DNA of 48,939 nucleotides from an uncultured Ruminococcus sp. (GCA_902787145.1 CADAEZ010000008.1:1-48939), one strand, 5' to 3'. Counted from the stretch's first letter, positions 39,132-48,288 are shown. Notes: a model not told the origin generated them from the letters alone. Numbers and translations are program-made.

Positions 39132-42100
39132 ATGCCGTTGAAATCAGATATAAAAAGAGTAATGGTAATCGGCTCAGGCCCGATTGTAATCGGCCAGGCT
39201 GCCGAATTCGACTACGCGGGTACCCAGGCCTGCCGCGCTCTTAAGGAGGAGGGGCTCGAGGTAATCCTCGTAAACTCCAACCCCGCGACTATTATGACAG
39301 ATAACGCTATGGCGGACAAGGTCTATATCGAGCCGCTTACGCTGGAGATTGTAAAGCGAATTATCATCAAGGAGAGACCCGACTCCCTGCTCTCGACTCT
39401 GGGAGGTCAGACAGGACTCACCCTATCGATGCAGCTCGCCAAGGAAGGTTTCCTCGACAAATACGGAGTAAAGCTCCTCGGAGCGGTTCCCGAGACAATC
39501 GACAAGGCCGAGGACAGACAGATGTTCAAGGATACTATGCTGGAGATCAACCAGCCTGTCATTCCGTCAACCGTAGTAAACGACGTCGAGCACGCTGTAA
39601 GATTCGCTGATGAAATCGGTTATCCCGTAATTGTGCGTCCGGCATTTACTCTCGGCGGCACCGGCGGCGGTATCGTCGATAACGAGGAAGAGCTCCGCGA
39701 AATCTGTTCCAACGGACTGGAGCTTTCCCCGATTACACAGTGCCTTATCGAGAAGTGTATCTCCGGCTGGAAGGAAATCGAGTTCGAGGTAATGCGCGAT
39801 TCGCTCGGCAATGTTATCACCGTATGTTCCATGGAGAACTTCGACCCTGTCGGAGTGCATACCGGCGACTCAATAGTAATCGCGCCGGCCGTTACCCTCG
39901 CCGACAAGGAGTACCAGATGCTCCGTTCGGCGGCGCTCAACATTATCTCGGCGCTCAAGGTCGAGGGCGGTTGTAACTGTCAGTTCGCGCTTAACCCGGA
40001 GACCTTCGAGTACGCTGTAATCGAGGTTAACCCCCGTGTATCGCGTTCATCCGCGCTCGCCTCAAAGGCTACCGGTTATCCGATTGCCAAGGTTGCGGCG
40101 AAAATCGCGATCGGCTATACTCTCAACGAGATTCGTAACGCCGTAACAGGCTCCACCTATGCCTGCTTCGAGCCTGCGCTCGACTATGTTGTAGTTAAGC
40201 TGCCTAAGTGGCCGTTTGATAAATTCGTATACGCCAAGCGTTCGCTCGGAACCCAGATGAAGGCTACCGGCGAGGTTATGGCAATCGCGCCTACGTTTGA
40301 GCAGGCGATTATGAAGGCTGTAAGAGGAGCCGAGATATCCCACGATACCCTCGACGACGAGATGTTCGAGGAGATGACCGACGAGCAGATCGTCGAGAGA
40401 CTTTCGGTCTGCGACGACCTGAGGATGTTCTGTGTATATGAGGCGCTCAAGCGCGGAGTATCCGTAGATAAAATCCACGAAATCACACTCATAGACGAGT
40501 GGTTCCTCGATAAGCTTATTTATATTGCCCAAATGGGTGAAAAGCTTAAACAAGGCAACCTCACCGATGAGCTCTACAGACAGGCCAAGGAGCTCGGTTA
40601 TCTCGACAGAACTATCGAGAAATTCAGCGGACAGAAGGTCGAAAATCCCCTTGTGCCGGTATTCAAGATGGTTGATACCTGCGCGGCTGAGTTTAACGCC
40701 GAGACCCCGTACTTCTACTCGACATATGACGAGGAGAATGAGGCTGAGCTGTTTATACAGGAGAGAAAATCCGACAAAAAAACAGTAATCGTATTTGGCT
40801 CCGGCCCGATCCGTATCGGCCAGGGCATCGAGTTCGACTACGCGTCCGTACACTGCGTATGGGCTCTTAAAAAGGCGGGCTTTGAGGTTGTTATCGTAAA
40901 CAACAACCCCGAAACCGTATCGACAGACTTTGATACAGCCGACAGGCTTTACTTCGAGCCTCTTACCACCGAGGACGTTATGGGTATTATCAAAACCGAA
41001 AAGCCGTTCGGCGTAGTAGTAGCCTTCGGCGGACAGACGGCGATAAAGCTCACCCAGTTCCTCGACGAGAGCGGAGTAAACATCCTCGGAACTTCCTACG
41101 ACGCTATTGATATGGCCGAGGACAGAGAGCGCTTTGACGAGCTGCTCGAAATGCACAACATCGCCCGCGCCAAGGGCGTGACCGTTATGACCAAGGATGA
41201 GGCGCTCAAGGCAGCCAACCGTATAGGATATCCGGTTCTGCTTCGTCCGTCATATGTGCTCGGCGGTCAGAATATGATTATCGCGTTTAACGACGCTGAC
41301 GTCGACGAATATATGGATATCATTCTCGCTCAGGAGATTGAGAACCCGATTCTTATTGATAAATACCTTATGGGCACAGAGCTTGAGGTAGACGCTATCT
41401 GTGACGGCGAGGATATACTTATTCCGGGTATTATGGAGCACGTAGAGCGTTCGGGAGTTCATTCCGGCGACTCTATCGCCGTATATCCCGCGTGGAACGT
41501 AACCGACGAGATGACCGATATCATCATCGAGGCCACACGCAACCTCGCGCTTTCGCTAAAGACAAAGGGTCTCGTAAATATCCAGTACATCGTATATAAC
41601 GGCGAGCTCAACGTAATCGAGGTTAATCCGCGTTCCTCGCGAACAATTCCGTATATCAGCAAGGTAACCGGAGTTCCCATGGTGGACCTCGCGACAAAGG
41701 CTATGCTCGGCGAGAAGCTCTCGGATATGGGCTATGGCACCGGACTCTATAAGAAGTCTCCGTACTTTGCCGTAAAGGTTCCCGTGTTCAGCTTCGAAAA
41801 GCTCATCAACGTAGACAACCACCTCGGCCCGGAGATGAAGTCCACCGGCGAGGTTCTCGGAGTTGCCGGAACGCTGGAGGAGGCTCTCTACAAGGGTCTT
41901 ATCGGAGCCGGCTACAAGATGAATCACGGAGGCGGAGTGTTTGTCACCGTGCGTGATTCCGACAAGGCGGAAATCGGCGACATCGTCAAGAAATACGCCG
42001 ATATGGGCTTCAGGATTTACGCGACAAATGGTACCGCAAAGGTGCTCGAAACCTACAATATAGAATCAACGATAGTAAGCAAAATCCACGAGGACGACGA

Positions 42101-43184
42101 CAATAACACGCTCACACTAATCGAAAGCGGAGAGGTTCAGTACGTAATCTCGACCTCTGCCAAGGGCAGGATCCCAAGCCGCGACTCGGTAAAAATCCGC
42201 CGCAAGACGGTTGAGCGCAACATCCCGTGCCTTACATCTCTCGACACAGCCAACGCTCTCGCCGACTGCCTAAGAAGCCGTTATTCCCAGGTCAGCACCG
42301 AGCTTGTTGATATCAACAATATGCGATCCGAGAAGATGATGCTCAAGTTTACAAAGATGCAGGGAGCCGGAAACGACTATATCTACTGCTCAACCTTTGA
42401 CCAGGAAATCAACAATCCCGAGGCTCTCTCCGTGCGTCTCTCCGACCGTCACTTCGGTATCGGCGGCGACGGACTCATCCTCGTGTGTCCGTCCGATATA
42501 GCCGACGCCAAGATGCGTATGTTCAACCTCGACGGCTCCGAGGGCAAGATGTGCGGTAACGGAATCCGCTGTGTCGGCAAATTCCTCTATGACCACAATA
42601 TGCTGGATATCAACGACCGCGACGAGTTTACCATAGAAACCCTCAGCGGCGTAAAGAACCTCAAGGCCTATACCCAGGACGGCGAGGTCACTACGCTCAG
42701 AGTTGATATGGGCAAGGCGGAGCTTGATCCAAAGCTCATCCCCGTAAACTTCGACAAGGACAGAATGATTGACGAGGAAGTTGTGATTTCGGGTCAAAAG
42801 TACAACGTAACCTGCGTATCAATGGGTAATCCGCACTGTGTTGTGTTTGTGGATAACGTAGACGGACTCGAAATCGAAAAGATCGGTCCCGCATTCGAGA
42901 ACGACCCGATTTTCCCTGAACGCGTCAATACCGAGTTCATAAAAATCCTCAACGACCATACGATCAAGATGAGAGTATGGGAGCGCGGCTCCGGCGAGAC
43001 ATGGGCCTGCGGAACAGGCGCCTGCGCCGTAGCTGTAGCGGCCTGCGAGAACGGATTCTGCAAAAAAGGCGAGGATATCACAGTCAAGCTCAAGGGCGGC
43101 GACCTTATAATCAACTACACCGACGATACCGTTTATATGACCGGTAAGGCTGAAAAGGTATTTGAGGGCGAAATCGAAATCTGA
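39132..43184 (+). CDS. carB-dapF: CarB-DapF fusion: carbamoyl-phosphate synthase large subunit joined to diaminopimelate epimerase
   Basis: One uninterrupted frame of 1350 residues contains two complete enzymes. Residues 1-1068 are a full-length CarB. The first ATP-grasp half begins VMVIGSGPIVIGQAAEFDYAG and the second TVIVFGSGPIRIGQGIEFDYA (about 550); an MGS-type allosteric domain (about 930-1060) ends DCLRSRYSQVSTELVDIN. Residues 1069-1350 are a complete DapF starting MMLKFTKMQGAGNDY, with both active-site cysteines (CGNGIRC and CGTGACA). CarB makes carbamoyl phosphate; DapF converts LL-DAP to meso-DAP. The junction has an in-frame ATG ATG (42336) with only GAGAAG touching it, so separate DapF initiation would be weak. 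Downstream dapL supplies the epimerase substrate. CarB length matches unfused homologues. Confidence 0.95.
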   Translation: MPLKSDIKRVMVIGSGPIVIGQAAEFDYAGTQACRALKEEGLEVILVNSNPATIMTDNAMADKVYIEPLTLEIVKRIIIKERPDSLLSTLGGQTGLTLSMQLAKEGFLDKYGVKLLGAVPETIDKAEDRQMFKDTMLEINQPVIPSTVVNDVEHAVRFADEIGYPVIVRPAFTLGGTGGGIVDNEEELREICSNGLELSPITQCLIEKCISGWKEIEFEVMRDSLGNVITVCSMENFDPVGVHTGDSIVIAPAVTLADKEYQMLRSAALNIISALKVEGGCNCQFALNPETFEYAVIEVNPRVSRSSALASKATGYPIAKVAAKIAIGYTLNEIRNAVTGSTYACFEPALDYVVVKLPKWPFDKFVYAKRSLGTQMKATGEVMAIAPTFEQAIMKAVRGAEISHDTLDDEMFEEMTDEQIVERLSVCDDLRMFCVYEALKRGVSVDKIHEITLIDEWFLDKLIYIAQMGEKLKQGNLTDELYRQAKELGYLDRTIEKFSGQKVENPLVPVFKMVDTCAAEFNAETPYFYSTYDEENEAELFIQERKSDKKTVIVFGSGPIRIGQGIEFDYASVHCVWALKKAGFEVVIVNNNPETVSTDFDTADRLYFEPLTTEDVMGIIKTEKPFGVVVAFGGQTAIKLTQFLDESGVNILGTSYDAIDMAEDRERFDELLEMHNIARAKGVTVMTKDEALKAANRIGYPVLLRPSYVLGGQNMIIAFNDADVDEYMDIILAQEIENPILIDKYLMGTELEVDAICDGEDILIPGIMEHVERSGVHSGDSIAVYPAWNVTDEMTDIIIEATRNLALSLKTKGLVNIQYIVYNGELNVIEVNPRSSRTIPYISKVTGVPMVDLATKAMLGEKLSDMGYGTGLYKKSPYFAVKVPVFSFEKLINVDNHLGPEMKSTGEVLGVAGTLEEALYKGLIGAGYKMNHGGGVFVTVRDSDKAEIGDIVKKYADMGFRIYATNGTAKVLETYNIESTIVSKIHEDDDNNTLTLIESGEVQYVISTSAKGRIPSRDSVKIRRKTVERNIPCLTSLDTANALADCLRSRYSQVSTELVDINNMRSEKMMLKFTKMQGAGNDYIYCSTFDQEINNPEALSVRLSDRHFGIGGDGLILVCPSDIADAKMRMFNLDGSEGKMCGNGIRCVGKFLYDHNMLDINDRDEFTIETLSGVKNLKAYTQDGEVTTLRVDMGKAELDPKLIPVNFDKDRMIDEEVVISGQKYNVTCVSMGNPHCVVFVDNVDGLEIEKIGPAFENDPIFPERVNTEFIKILNDHTIKMRVWERGSGETWACGTGACAVAVAACENGFCKKGEDITVKLKGGDLIINYTDDTVYMTGKAEKVFEGEIEI

Positions 43185-43265
43185 TACCGCGTAAGCTTCG
43201 ACAGAGTTCGCTTTTATTCGCTTACAATTTAATATATTATAAAGGTAATGGAAGGAAAGTCAAAA

Positions 43266-43290
43266 ATGCCCGCTTGCGGGCGGAAAGGCT
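43266..43290 (+). promoter_or_regulatory. Hairpin plus GGAAAGG translation-start cassette of dapL
   Basis: ATGCCCGC, TT, GCGGGC, then GGAAAGGCT. Same layout as at 23934-23963 on the minus strand. Confidence 0.5.
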
Positions 43291-43322
43291 GGAAAATTTA
43301 TGGAAATCAACAGAAACTTTGA
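43266..43322 (+). CDS. Possible 18-codon leader peptide overlapping dapL start
   Basis: An ATG with GGAAGGAAAG about 6 bases upstream encodes MPACGRKGWKIYGNQQKL, then TGA at 43320. It is out of frame with dapL and its ORF spans the dapL start (43300) and the hairpin CCCGC/GCGGG. It may couple or regulate dapL translation. Evidence is only position and ribosome site. Confidence 0.35.
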   Translation: MPACGRKGWKIYGNQQKL

Positions 43323-44499
43323 CAATCTTGTTCCCAACTACCTCTTTGCCGAGGTAGCCAAGAGAACTAACGACTATATCGCCAAGAACCCCGACAAAAA
43401 GGTTATCAAGCTCGGTATCGGAGACGTAACCCTGCCGCTTGCTCCTGTAGTTGTAGAAGCTATGAAGCAGGGAGCCGATGAGCTCGGCAACAAGGAAACC
43501 TTCAAGGGCTATCCCGATTACGAGGGCTACGAGTTCCTGCGTCAGGCGATTTCGGACTATTACAAGAGCTTCGGCGTATCCGTAGACTGCGACGAGGTGT
43601 TTGTGTCCGACGGCGCAAAATCCGACTGCGGAAACATCGGCGACATCTTCGGCGCCGACAATACCGTTCTCGTAACCGACCCGGTATATCCTGTCTATGT
43701 TGACAGCAATATTATGGCCGGCCGCGAGATAGTCTACGCCAATTCTACCGAGAAAAACGGCTTTGCCGCTATGCCTCCCAAGGACTTAAAGGCGGATATA
43801 ATCTATCTTTGTTCGCCAAACAATCCCACTGGTTCCGCGTATACCTATAACGAGCTTGAGGCGTGGATAGATTACGCTCTCGAAAACGACGCCGTAATTC
43901 TCTACGACGCCGCCTACGAGGCCTTTATCACCGAGGAGCTTCCGCGTTCGATATTCGCTGTCGAGGGAGCTCGCAAATGCGCCATAGAGTTCTGCTCACT
44001 CTCCAAGACAGCAGGCTTTACCGGTACACGCTGCGGATATACAATCATCCCCAAGGAGCTGGAGCGTGACGGTCACAACCTCAACAAGCTCTGGTACCGC
44101 CGTCAGGCAACCAAGTTCAACGGCGTATCGTGGCCTGTACAAAGAGGCGCCGCCGCTGTGTTCAGCGAGGAAGGACAAAAACAAATCCGCGAGAATATCG
44201 CGTACTATCAGGAGAACGCCCGTATCATTTCCTCCGCTCTCGACGAGCTCGGAATCTACTACACAGGCGGCAAAAACTCCCCCTACATCTGGCTTAAATG
44301 CCCCGGCAAAATGTCCAGTTGGGAATTCTTCGACTATCTGCTCGAAAACGCCAACGTAGTCGGTACACCCGGCGAGGGCTTCGGCTCAAACGGAGCCGGA
44401 TATTTCCGTCTCACCTCCTTCGGCGACAGAGAAAATACGATTGAAGCCGTCGAAAGAATCCAGAGACTCTTGTCCGAAAAACTGATAGATAATGTATAA
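43300..44499 (+). CDS. dapL: LL-diaminopimelate aminotransferase
   Basis: This 399-residue PLP enzyme (aminotransferase fold type I) shows the DapL hallmarks NRNFDNLVPNYLFAEV and VIKLGIGDVTLPLAP. The PLP region has DGAKSDCGNI, SPNNPTGSAYTY and CSLSKTAGFTGTRCGY, where the Lys binds PLP. It converts tetrahydrodipicolinate and glutamate directly to LL-DAP in the lysine and peptidoglycan pathway, bypassing the acyl-blocked routes. Its product is the substrate of DapF, which is fused to CarB 115 bases upstream on the same strand. Start: ATG behind GGAAAGG (spacing 11); an overlapping leader ORF may tune it. Confidence 0.96.
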   Translation: MEINRNFDNLVPNYLFAEVAKRTNDYIAKNPDKKVIKLGIGDVTLPLAPVVVEAMKQGADELGNKETFKGYPDYEGYEFLRQAISDYYKSFGVSVDCDEVFVSDGAKSDCGNIGDIFGADNTVLVTDPVYPVYVDSNIMAGREIVYANSTEKNGFAAMPPKDLKADIIYLCSPNNPTGSAYTYNELEAWIDYALENDAVILYDAAYEAFITEELPRSIFAVEGARKCAIEFCSLSKTAGFTGTRCGYTIIPKELERDGHNLNKLWYRRQATKFNGVSWPVQRGAAAVFSEEGQKQIRENIAYYQENARIISSALDELGIYYTGGKNSPYIWLKCPGKMSSWEFFDYLLENANVVGTPGEGFGSNGAGYFRLTSFGDRENTIEAVERIQRLLSEKLIDNV

Positions 44500-44510
44500 A
44501 TCGCAAAAAT

Positions 44511-44540
44511 GACCGCCGAGGTTTTCCCTCAGCGGTCTTT
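44511..44540 (+). terminator. Terminator of dapL
   Basis: GACCGC..GAGG (from 44511) pairs with CCTC..GCGGTC with a small bulge, then TTTATTTC. Confidence 0.75.
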
Positions 44541-44593
44541 ATTTCTCTATAGTAAATTTAGAGGTATTTTGGTAGGGGTAGTGAGGTAAATAT

Positions 44594-44648
44594 CTATAAA
44601 CTATTCAATGAATAAAAACATATATATTATTTACTATATAGTCTATAG
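44594..44648. repeat. Short inverted-repeat element CTATAAACTAT, copy 2
   Basis: CTATAAACTAT (44594-44604) and ATAGTCTATAG (44638-44648) around an AT-rich core with AAAAACATATATAT. See copy 1 at 8948-9005. Confidence 0.6.
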
Positions 44649-44659
44649 AAATTACATAC

Positions 44660-45050
44660 ATCCTCCACCTATGTATATACAAGAAAGGCGCGCCTTTCAG
44701 ACTGTAAAAAGACTAATTTATAGAAGCAGTTTGGATTAAGCGTTGTAGGGACAGCCCTCTGTGGCTGTCCGCTCGTTTCTGCTATAGCTCTTTGGAGTCG
44801 AGCGCAGAAACCTATATTATCAGAGTTCTGCATAGGAGCGGGCCGGCGCGGAGGCACGGCCCCTACAAGATATCGCTCCTTTAGAGTTATAGGCGCAGCC
44901 CCTACATTAATGAGCAATATAGGATGGGAACGGGATGGAGACTCCCTTGTTAAGGGAGATGTCGCGAATGCGACAGAGGGTTTGCCGTCTCCGGCTGAGG
45001 AACGGAGGCCATCCCCTGCAAATGTGACATAAACTAATCTACTTTTCGAC
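44660..45050. repeat. Composite of dispersed repeats, no gene
   Basis: This stretch contains a GTAGGGACAGCC..GGCTGTCC unit, a variant of the hairpin repeat (44766-44811), a GTAGGG-type unit in reverse (GCCCCTAC at 44870 and 44898) and a CTCCCTTGTTAAGGGAG..GCGACAGAGGG unit (44942-44990). Such units are common in clostridial genomes. A 127-codon minus-strand frame across it is low-complexity and rejected. Confidence 0.6.
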
Positions 45051-45081
45051 AAACATAAAGGCGCGCCACCGGCACGCCTTT
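45050..45081 (-). terminator. Terminator of glyQS
   Basis: Minus strand AAAGGCGTGCC, GGT, GGCGCGCCTTT (one wobble; 45057-45081), followed by A/T-rich ATGTTTG. It is closely related to the hairpins at 4612 and 4720. Confidence 0.75.
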
Positions 45082-45104
45082 CTTAAATATTATCAGAAAT
45101 ATTA

Positions 45105-46481
45105 TCAAAACTTTACAAGCTCGGTAATATAATCCTTAAGCTTGTCGATAGCGACTCTTTCCTGCTCCATAGTATCGCGGTTACGGATAGTTACACAGCC
45201 GTCCTCTACGCTGTCAAAGTCATAGGTAATGCAAATCGGAGTACCGATTTCGTCCTGACGGCGGTATCTCTTACCGATAGATCCGGCGTCGTCGTAGTCG
45301 ACCATAAAGTCCTTGCTGAGTTCTTCGAACACCTCGCCGGCCTTGTCGCCGAGCTTCTTGGAAAGCGGAAGTATCGCAGCCTTAAACGGCGCCAGCGCCG
45401 GGTGAAGTCTAAGCACGGTTCTGGTATCCTTTTCGTTTACAACTTCCTCGTCATAAGCCTCTGTCATAATCGCGAGGAAAAGTCTTTCAACGCCGAGCGA
45501 CGGCTCGATTACATACGGAATGTACTTTTCGTTAGTCTGTGGGTCAAAGTACTCCAGACTCTTGCCGCTTGTGTTGATATGCTGAGTAAGGTCATAGTCG
45601 GTTCTGTCCGCAATGCCCCACAGCTCGCCCCATCCAAACGGGAAGAGGTACTCGAAATCGGTGGTAGCCTTACTGTAGAAGCTCAGCTCCTCCTTGTCGT
45701 GATCGCGGAGTCTGAGGTTTTCTTTCTTTATATTGAGCGAATACAGCCAGTCGCGGCAGAAGCCTCTCCAGTATTCGAACCATTCAAGGTCAGTATCCGG
45801 CTTGCAGAAGAACTCAAGCTCCATCTGTTCAAACTCCCTTACGCGGAAGATAAAGTTGCCGGGAGTGATCTCGTTTCTGAAGCTCTTACCAATCTGCGCT
45901 ACGCCGAACGGCACCTTCTTGCGGCTGGTTCTCTGGATATTCGCGAAGTTTACGAAGATACCCTGAGCTGTCTCCGGACGAAGATAAAGCTCGTTCTTGC
46001 TGTCCTCGGTAACACCCTGGAAGGTCTTGAACATCAGGTTAAACTGACGTATGTCGGTAAAGTTGCGCTTGCCGCAGTTGGGACAGCAGATTTCCTTTTC
46101 ATTAATATAGTCCATCATCTGCTCGTTAGACCAGCCGGCTACGTTTGTGCCGTCAAAATCCTCGATAAGATTATCCGCTCTGTGTCTGGTCTTGCACTCG
46201 CGGCAGTCCATAAGCGGGTCCGAAAAACCGCCGAGATGTCCCGAAGCTATCCATGTCTGCGGATTCATCAGAATCGCCGAGTCCAGTCCTACGTTATATT
46301 TATTTTCCTGCACAAACTTTTTGAGCCATGCTTTTTTGATATTGTTTTTCAGCTCAACTCCGAGCGGACCGTAATCCCAGGTGTTCGCCAGTCCTCCGTA
46401 GATTTCTGAGCCGGGATATACAAAGCCCCTGCCTTTGCAAAGAGCTACTATGTTGTCCATTGATTTTTTGTTATTGTCCAA
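45105..46481 (-). CDS. glyQS: Glycyl-tRNA synthetase (dimeric, class II)
   Basis: This 458-residue protein is the alpha2-type GlyRS, which charges tRNA-Gly with glycine. It has the class II motifs [21 protein letters not shown], motif 2 [33 protein letters not shown] and motif 3 [18 protein letters not shown]. Between them lies a zinc-type insertion with [11 protein letters not shown] and [10 protein letters not shown], and the anticodon-binding domain ends the protein. Start: TTG at 46481, the only start with a good ribosome site (GAGGGA, spacing 5); the ATG at 46460 has none. No T-box leader is visible between promoter and start. Confidence 0.96.
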   Translation of the reverse strand: MDNNKKSMDNIVALCKGRGFVYPGSEIYGGLANTWDYGPLGVELKNNIKKAWLKKFVQENKYNVGLDSAILMNPQTWIASGHLGGFSDPLMDCRECKTRHRADNLIEDFDGTNVAGWSNEQMMDYINEKEICCPNCGKRNFTDIRQFNLMFKTFQGVTEDSKNELYLRPETAQGIFVNFANIQRTSRKKVPFGVAQIGKSFRNEITPGNFIFRVREFEQMELEFFCKPDTDLEWFEYWRGFCRDWLYSLNIKKENLRLRDHDKEELSFYSKATTDFEYLFPFGWGELWGIADRTDYDLTQHINTSGKSLEYFDPQTNEKYIPYVIEPSLGVERLFLAIMTEAYDEEVVNEKDTRTVLRLHPALAPFKAAILPLSKKLGDKAGEVFEELSKDFMVDYDDAGSIGKRYRRQDEIGTPICITYDFDSVEDGCVTIRNRDTMEQERVAIDKLKDYITELVKF

Positions 46482-46513
46482 AACAATCCCTCTTTTCTAT
46501 TTATATGTATATT

Positions 46514-46542
46514 ATACTAAACAAAAAACCACCCTTTGTCAA
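46514..46542 (-). promoter_or_regulatory. Promoter of glyQS
   Basis: Minus strand TTGACA (46537-46542) and TAGTAT (46514-46519) with a 17-base spacer, 33 bases before the TTG start; a TATAAT overlaps just downstream. Confidence 0.6.
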
Positions 46543-46654
46543 GATAACTTATTTATATTTATACTGAGTAATGGTAGTTATGCATAAAAAGAGTATTAAG
46601 AAATTGTGCAAAATAACAAAAATAGTTTTATCCAACAAAAATAATATTTACCAC

Positions 46655-46683
46655 TTGCAAAATTTGTTGTAATAAATTATAAT
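46655..46683 (+). promoter_or_regulatory. Promoter of the second starch-binding-like gene
   Basis: TTGCAA (46655-46660) and TATAAT (46678-46683) with a 17-base spacer. A CCGC-TTTT-GCGG hairpin lies in the leader (about 46700-46711) just before AGGAGG. Confidence 0.8.
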
Positions 46684-46738
46684 AAAACTAAGCTTAAATC
46701 CGCTTTTGCGGAAATATTATATTTTAGGAGGTTTTTTT

Positions 46739-48022
46739 ATGAAAACATTAAAGAAAACTTTAAGCTTAATTCTTTCTGTTTGCCTTATCGCCTCAATTTT
46801 TGCAGTAGCCGCGGTTACTGTTTCTGCTAACTACGGCGACGAAGAGCACAACAAGAACATCGTGGATTGTGTAAAGTCCACTTCAACAAAGACACTCCGT
46901 TTCTATATGCCACAGGAGTGGAGAAACGCTTACAATGATACTTATGACGGACAGGATCTCGCATCTTGCTCAGCCGGTATCTATTGGTGGGAAGGTTCTG
47001 ACAACTGCAAGCTCGAAGAGAATATGTCCAGAGGTAAAGACTGGCCGGGCTACAATGTTACAGAAACAGACCCCGATTGCGCTAACGTATTTGTTGCGCA
47101 CGTTCCTGATGACGTCACAACAATTATCTGGCACAACACTGTTAACGGTCCCGAGAAGTTCGAGGACGATCCTACTCTCTATCAGGCTGCTATGCAGGTT
47201 GAGAACACAAGCTCAGAGTACTTTATGCCGGGCGAAGACATTTACGGCTTCTATCCTGACGGCACAGATGACTTTGACGGTATGATCTATGTATGTAACC
47301 TCAAGGACACTGCCATCAACGAATACAACGGCAAGATGACATTCAAGGGCTGCTGGTTCTATTATTACGGCCAGGGCAAATATGGCGTTAACAAAGAGCC
47401 TGTAGAAGGTCAGGTATTTGAGAACGGCGAATGGCCCGGCGGCGAGACTCCGGAAGAGACAACAGTTGATCCTTCTTCTACAGAAGAGACAACAACTCCC
47501 GTAGAGGATACAACAGCTGATCCTTCTGCTGCACAAGATACAACAGCTACTCAGGAAGCAACAAACGCTACTGGTGAAGATGAAGGAAAAACTCCTCAGG
47601 AAACAACAGAGCCTCAGGAAACAACCGTTCCTGCAACAACAGCTGCTCCTCAGGAGACAACAGCTGCTCCTCAGGGAACAACAGCTGCTCCTGCTAAGCC
47701 CGCAGTTACTCCTGTAAAGAAGGTTCTGGCTAACACAGCTAAGATCTCCGCAAAGAAGGTTACTGTAAAGGCTAAGAAGGCTAAGAAGAAGGCTGTTACT
47801 GTTAAGCCTATCACAGTTAAGAACGCCAAGGGCGCTGTTTCTTACAAGGTAGCTAAGAAGGACAAGAAGAAGGTTCTCACACTTAAGAAGAACGGTTCTG
47901 TAAAGGTTAAGAAGGGTGCCAAGAAGGGTACTTACAAGATGACAGTTACTGTTTCCGTAAAGGGTAACGCAAACTACGCTCCTGTAAAGAAGAACGTAAA
48001 GGTTACTGTTAAGGTTAAATAA
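46739..48022 (+). CDS. Secreted protein with starch-binding-like N-terminal module and Lys-rich C-terminal module, paralogue of 7350-8531
   Basis: This 427-residue protein has a signal peptide (about 1-30, ending VSAN) and an N-terminal module (about 31-230) sharing many residues with the protein at 7350: NYGDE, LRFYMPQEWRNAYND, YDGQDLASC, IYWWEG, WPGYNV, TTIIWHN, YGFYPDG..DFDGMIYVC and WFYYYGQGKYGVNK. A long Thr/Glu/Pro linker (about 238-330, with QETTAAPQ) leads to the basic Ig-like C-terminus (about 335-427). Codon usage is strongly biased (ACA, GCT, AAG), unlike the paralogue, indicating high expression. Starch binding is inference. Start: ATG 7 bases after AGGAGG; the earlier ATG at 46706 lies in the leader. 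A dockerin gene follows. Confidence 0.82.
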   Translation: MKTLKKTLSLILSVCLIASIFAVAAVTVSANYGDEEHNKNIVDCVKSTSTKTLRFYMPQEWRNAYNDTYDGQDLASCSAGIYWWEGSDNCKLEENMSRGKDWPGYNVTETDPDCANVFVAHVPDDVTTIIWHNTVNGPEKFEDDPTLYQAAMQVENTSSEYFMPGEDIYGFYPDGTDDFDGMIYVCNLKDTAINEYNGKMTFKGCWFYYYGQGKYGVNKEPVEGQVFENGEWPGGETPEETTVDPSSTEETTTPVEDTTADPSAAQDTTATQEATNATGEDEGKTPQETTEPQETTVPATTAAPQETTAAPQGTTAAPAKPAVTPVKKVLANTAKISAKKVTVKAKKAKKKAVTVKPITVKNAKGAVSYKVAKKDKKKVLTLKKNGSVKVKKGAKKGTYKMTVTVSVKGNANYAPVKKNVKVTVKVK

Positions 48023-48040
48023 TTCTAATTGAATTGTCCT

Positions 48041-48070
48041 AAGGGATTCGTCTTTTGACGAATCCCTTTT
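48041..48070 (+). terminator. Terminator of the second starch-binding-like gene
   Basis: AAGGGATTCGTC (48041-48052) pairs with GACGAATCCCTT (48057-48068), then TTTTCTT. Confidence 0.88.
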
Positions 48071-48259
48071 CTTATCTCTGAATCGCCTATTACACATCAT
48101 CCGGTATTAGAGCGATGAGCACAAAAAGCTATGCGTATTACTGATTTTTATTGTAATTAGGTACTCATTGTTCTAAAAAGACAAAATAAGAAGAAAACTA
48201 TTAGACAATTTTAACAAATTTAAGCTTTAAAATTCTAACCATAAAAATCTTTTATGCTA

Positions 48260-48288
48260 TTGATTAAATTGCAGAGACGTAGTATAAT
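48260..48288 (+). promoter_or_regulatory. Promoter of the dockerin gene
   Basis: TTGATT (48260-48265) and TATAAT (48283-48288) with a 17-base spacer. Confidence 0.7.

Noticed and set aside
40062-41156. 364-codon antisense open frame inside carB
   Set aside because: The plus strand is unmistakable CarB; antisense length follows from its codon usage and there is no ribosome site.
44669-45052. 127-codon minus-strand open frame between dapL and glyQS
   Set aside because: It lies wholly in dispersed repeats, has no ribosome site, and its translation is low-complexity with no domain.
46482-46738. T-box riboswitch before glyQS
   Set aside because: No T-box consensus bulge or specifier stem was found in the ~33-base leader between promoter and start.
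47213-48100. 295-codon antisense open frame over the second starch-binding-like gene
   Set aside because: Its Cys/Leu/Ser-rich sequence is the mirror of the Thr/Lys-rich coding strand, a low-complexity artefact.
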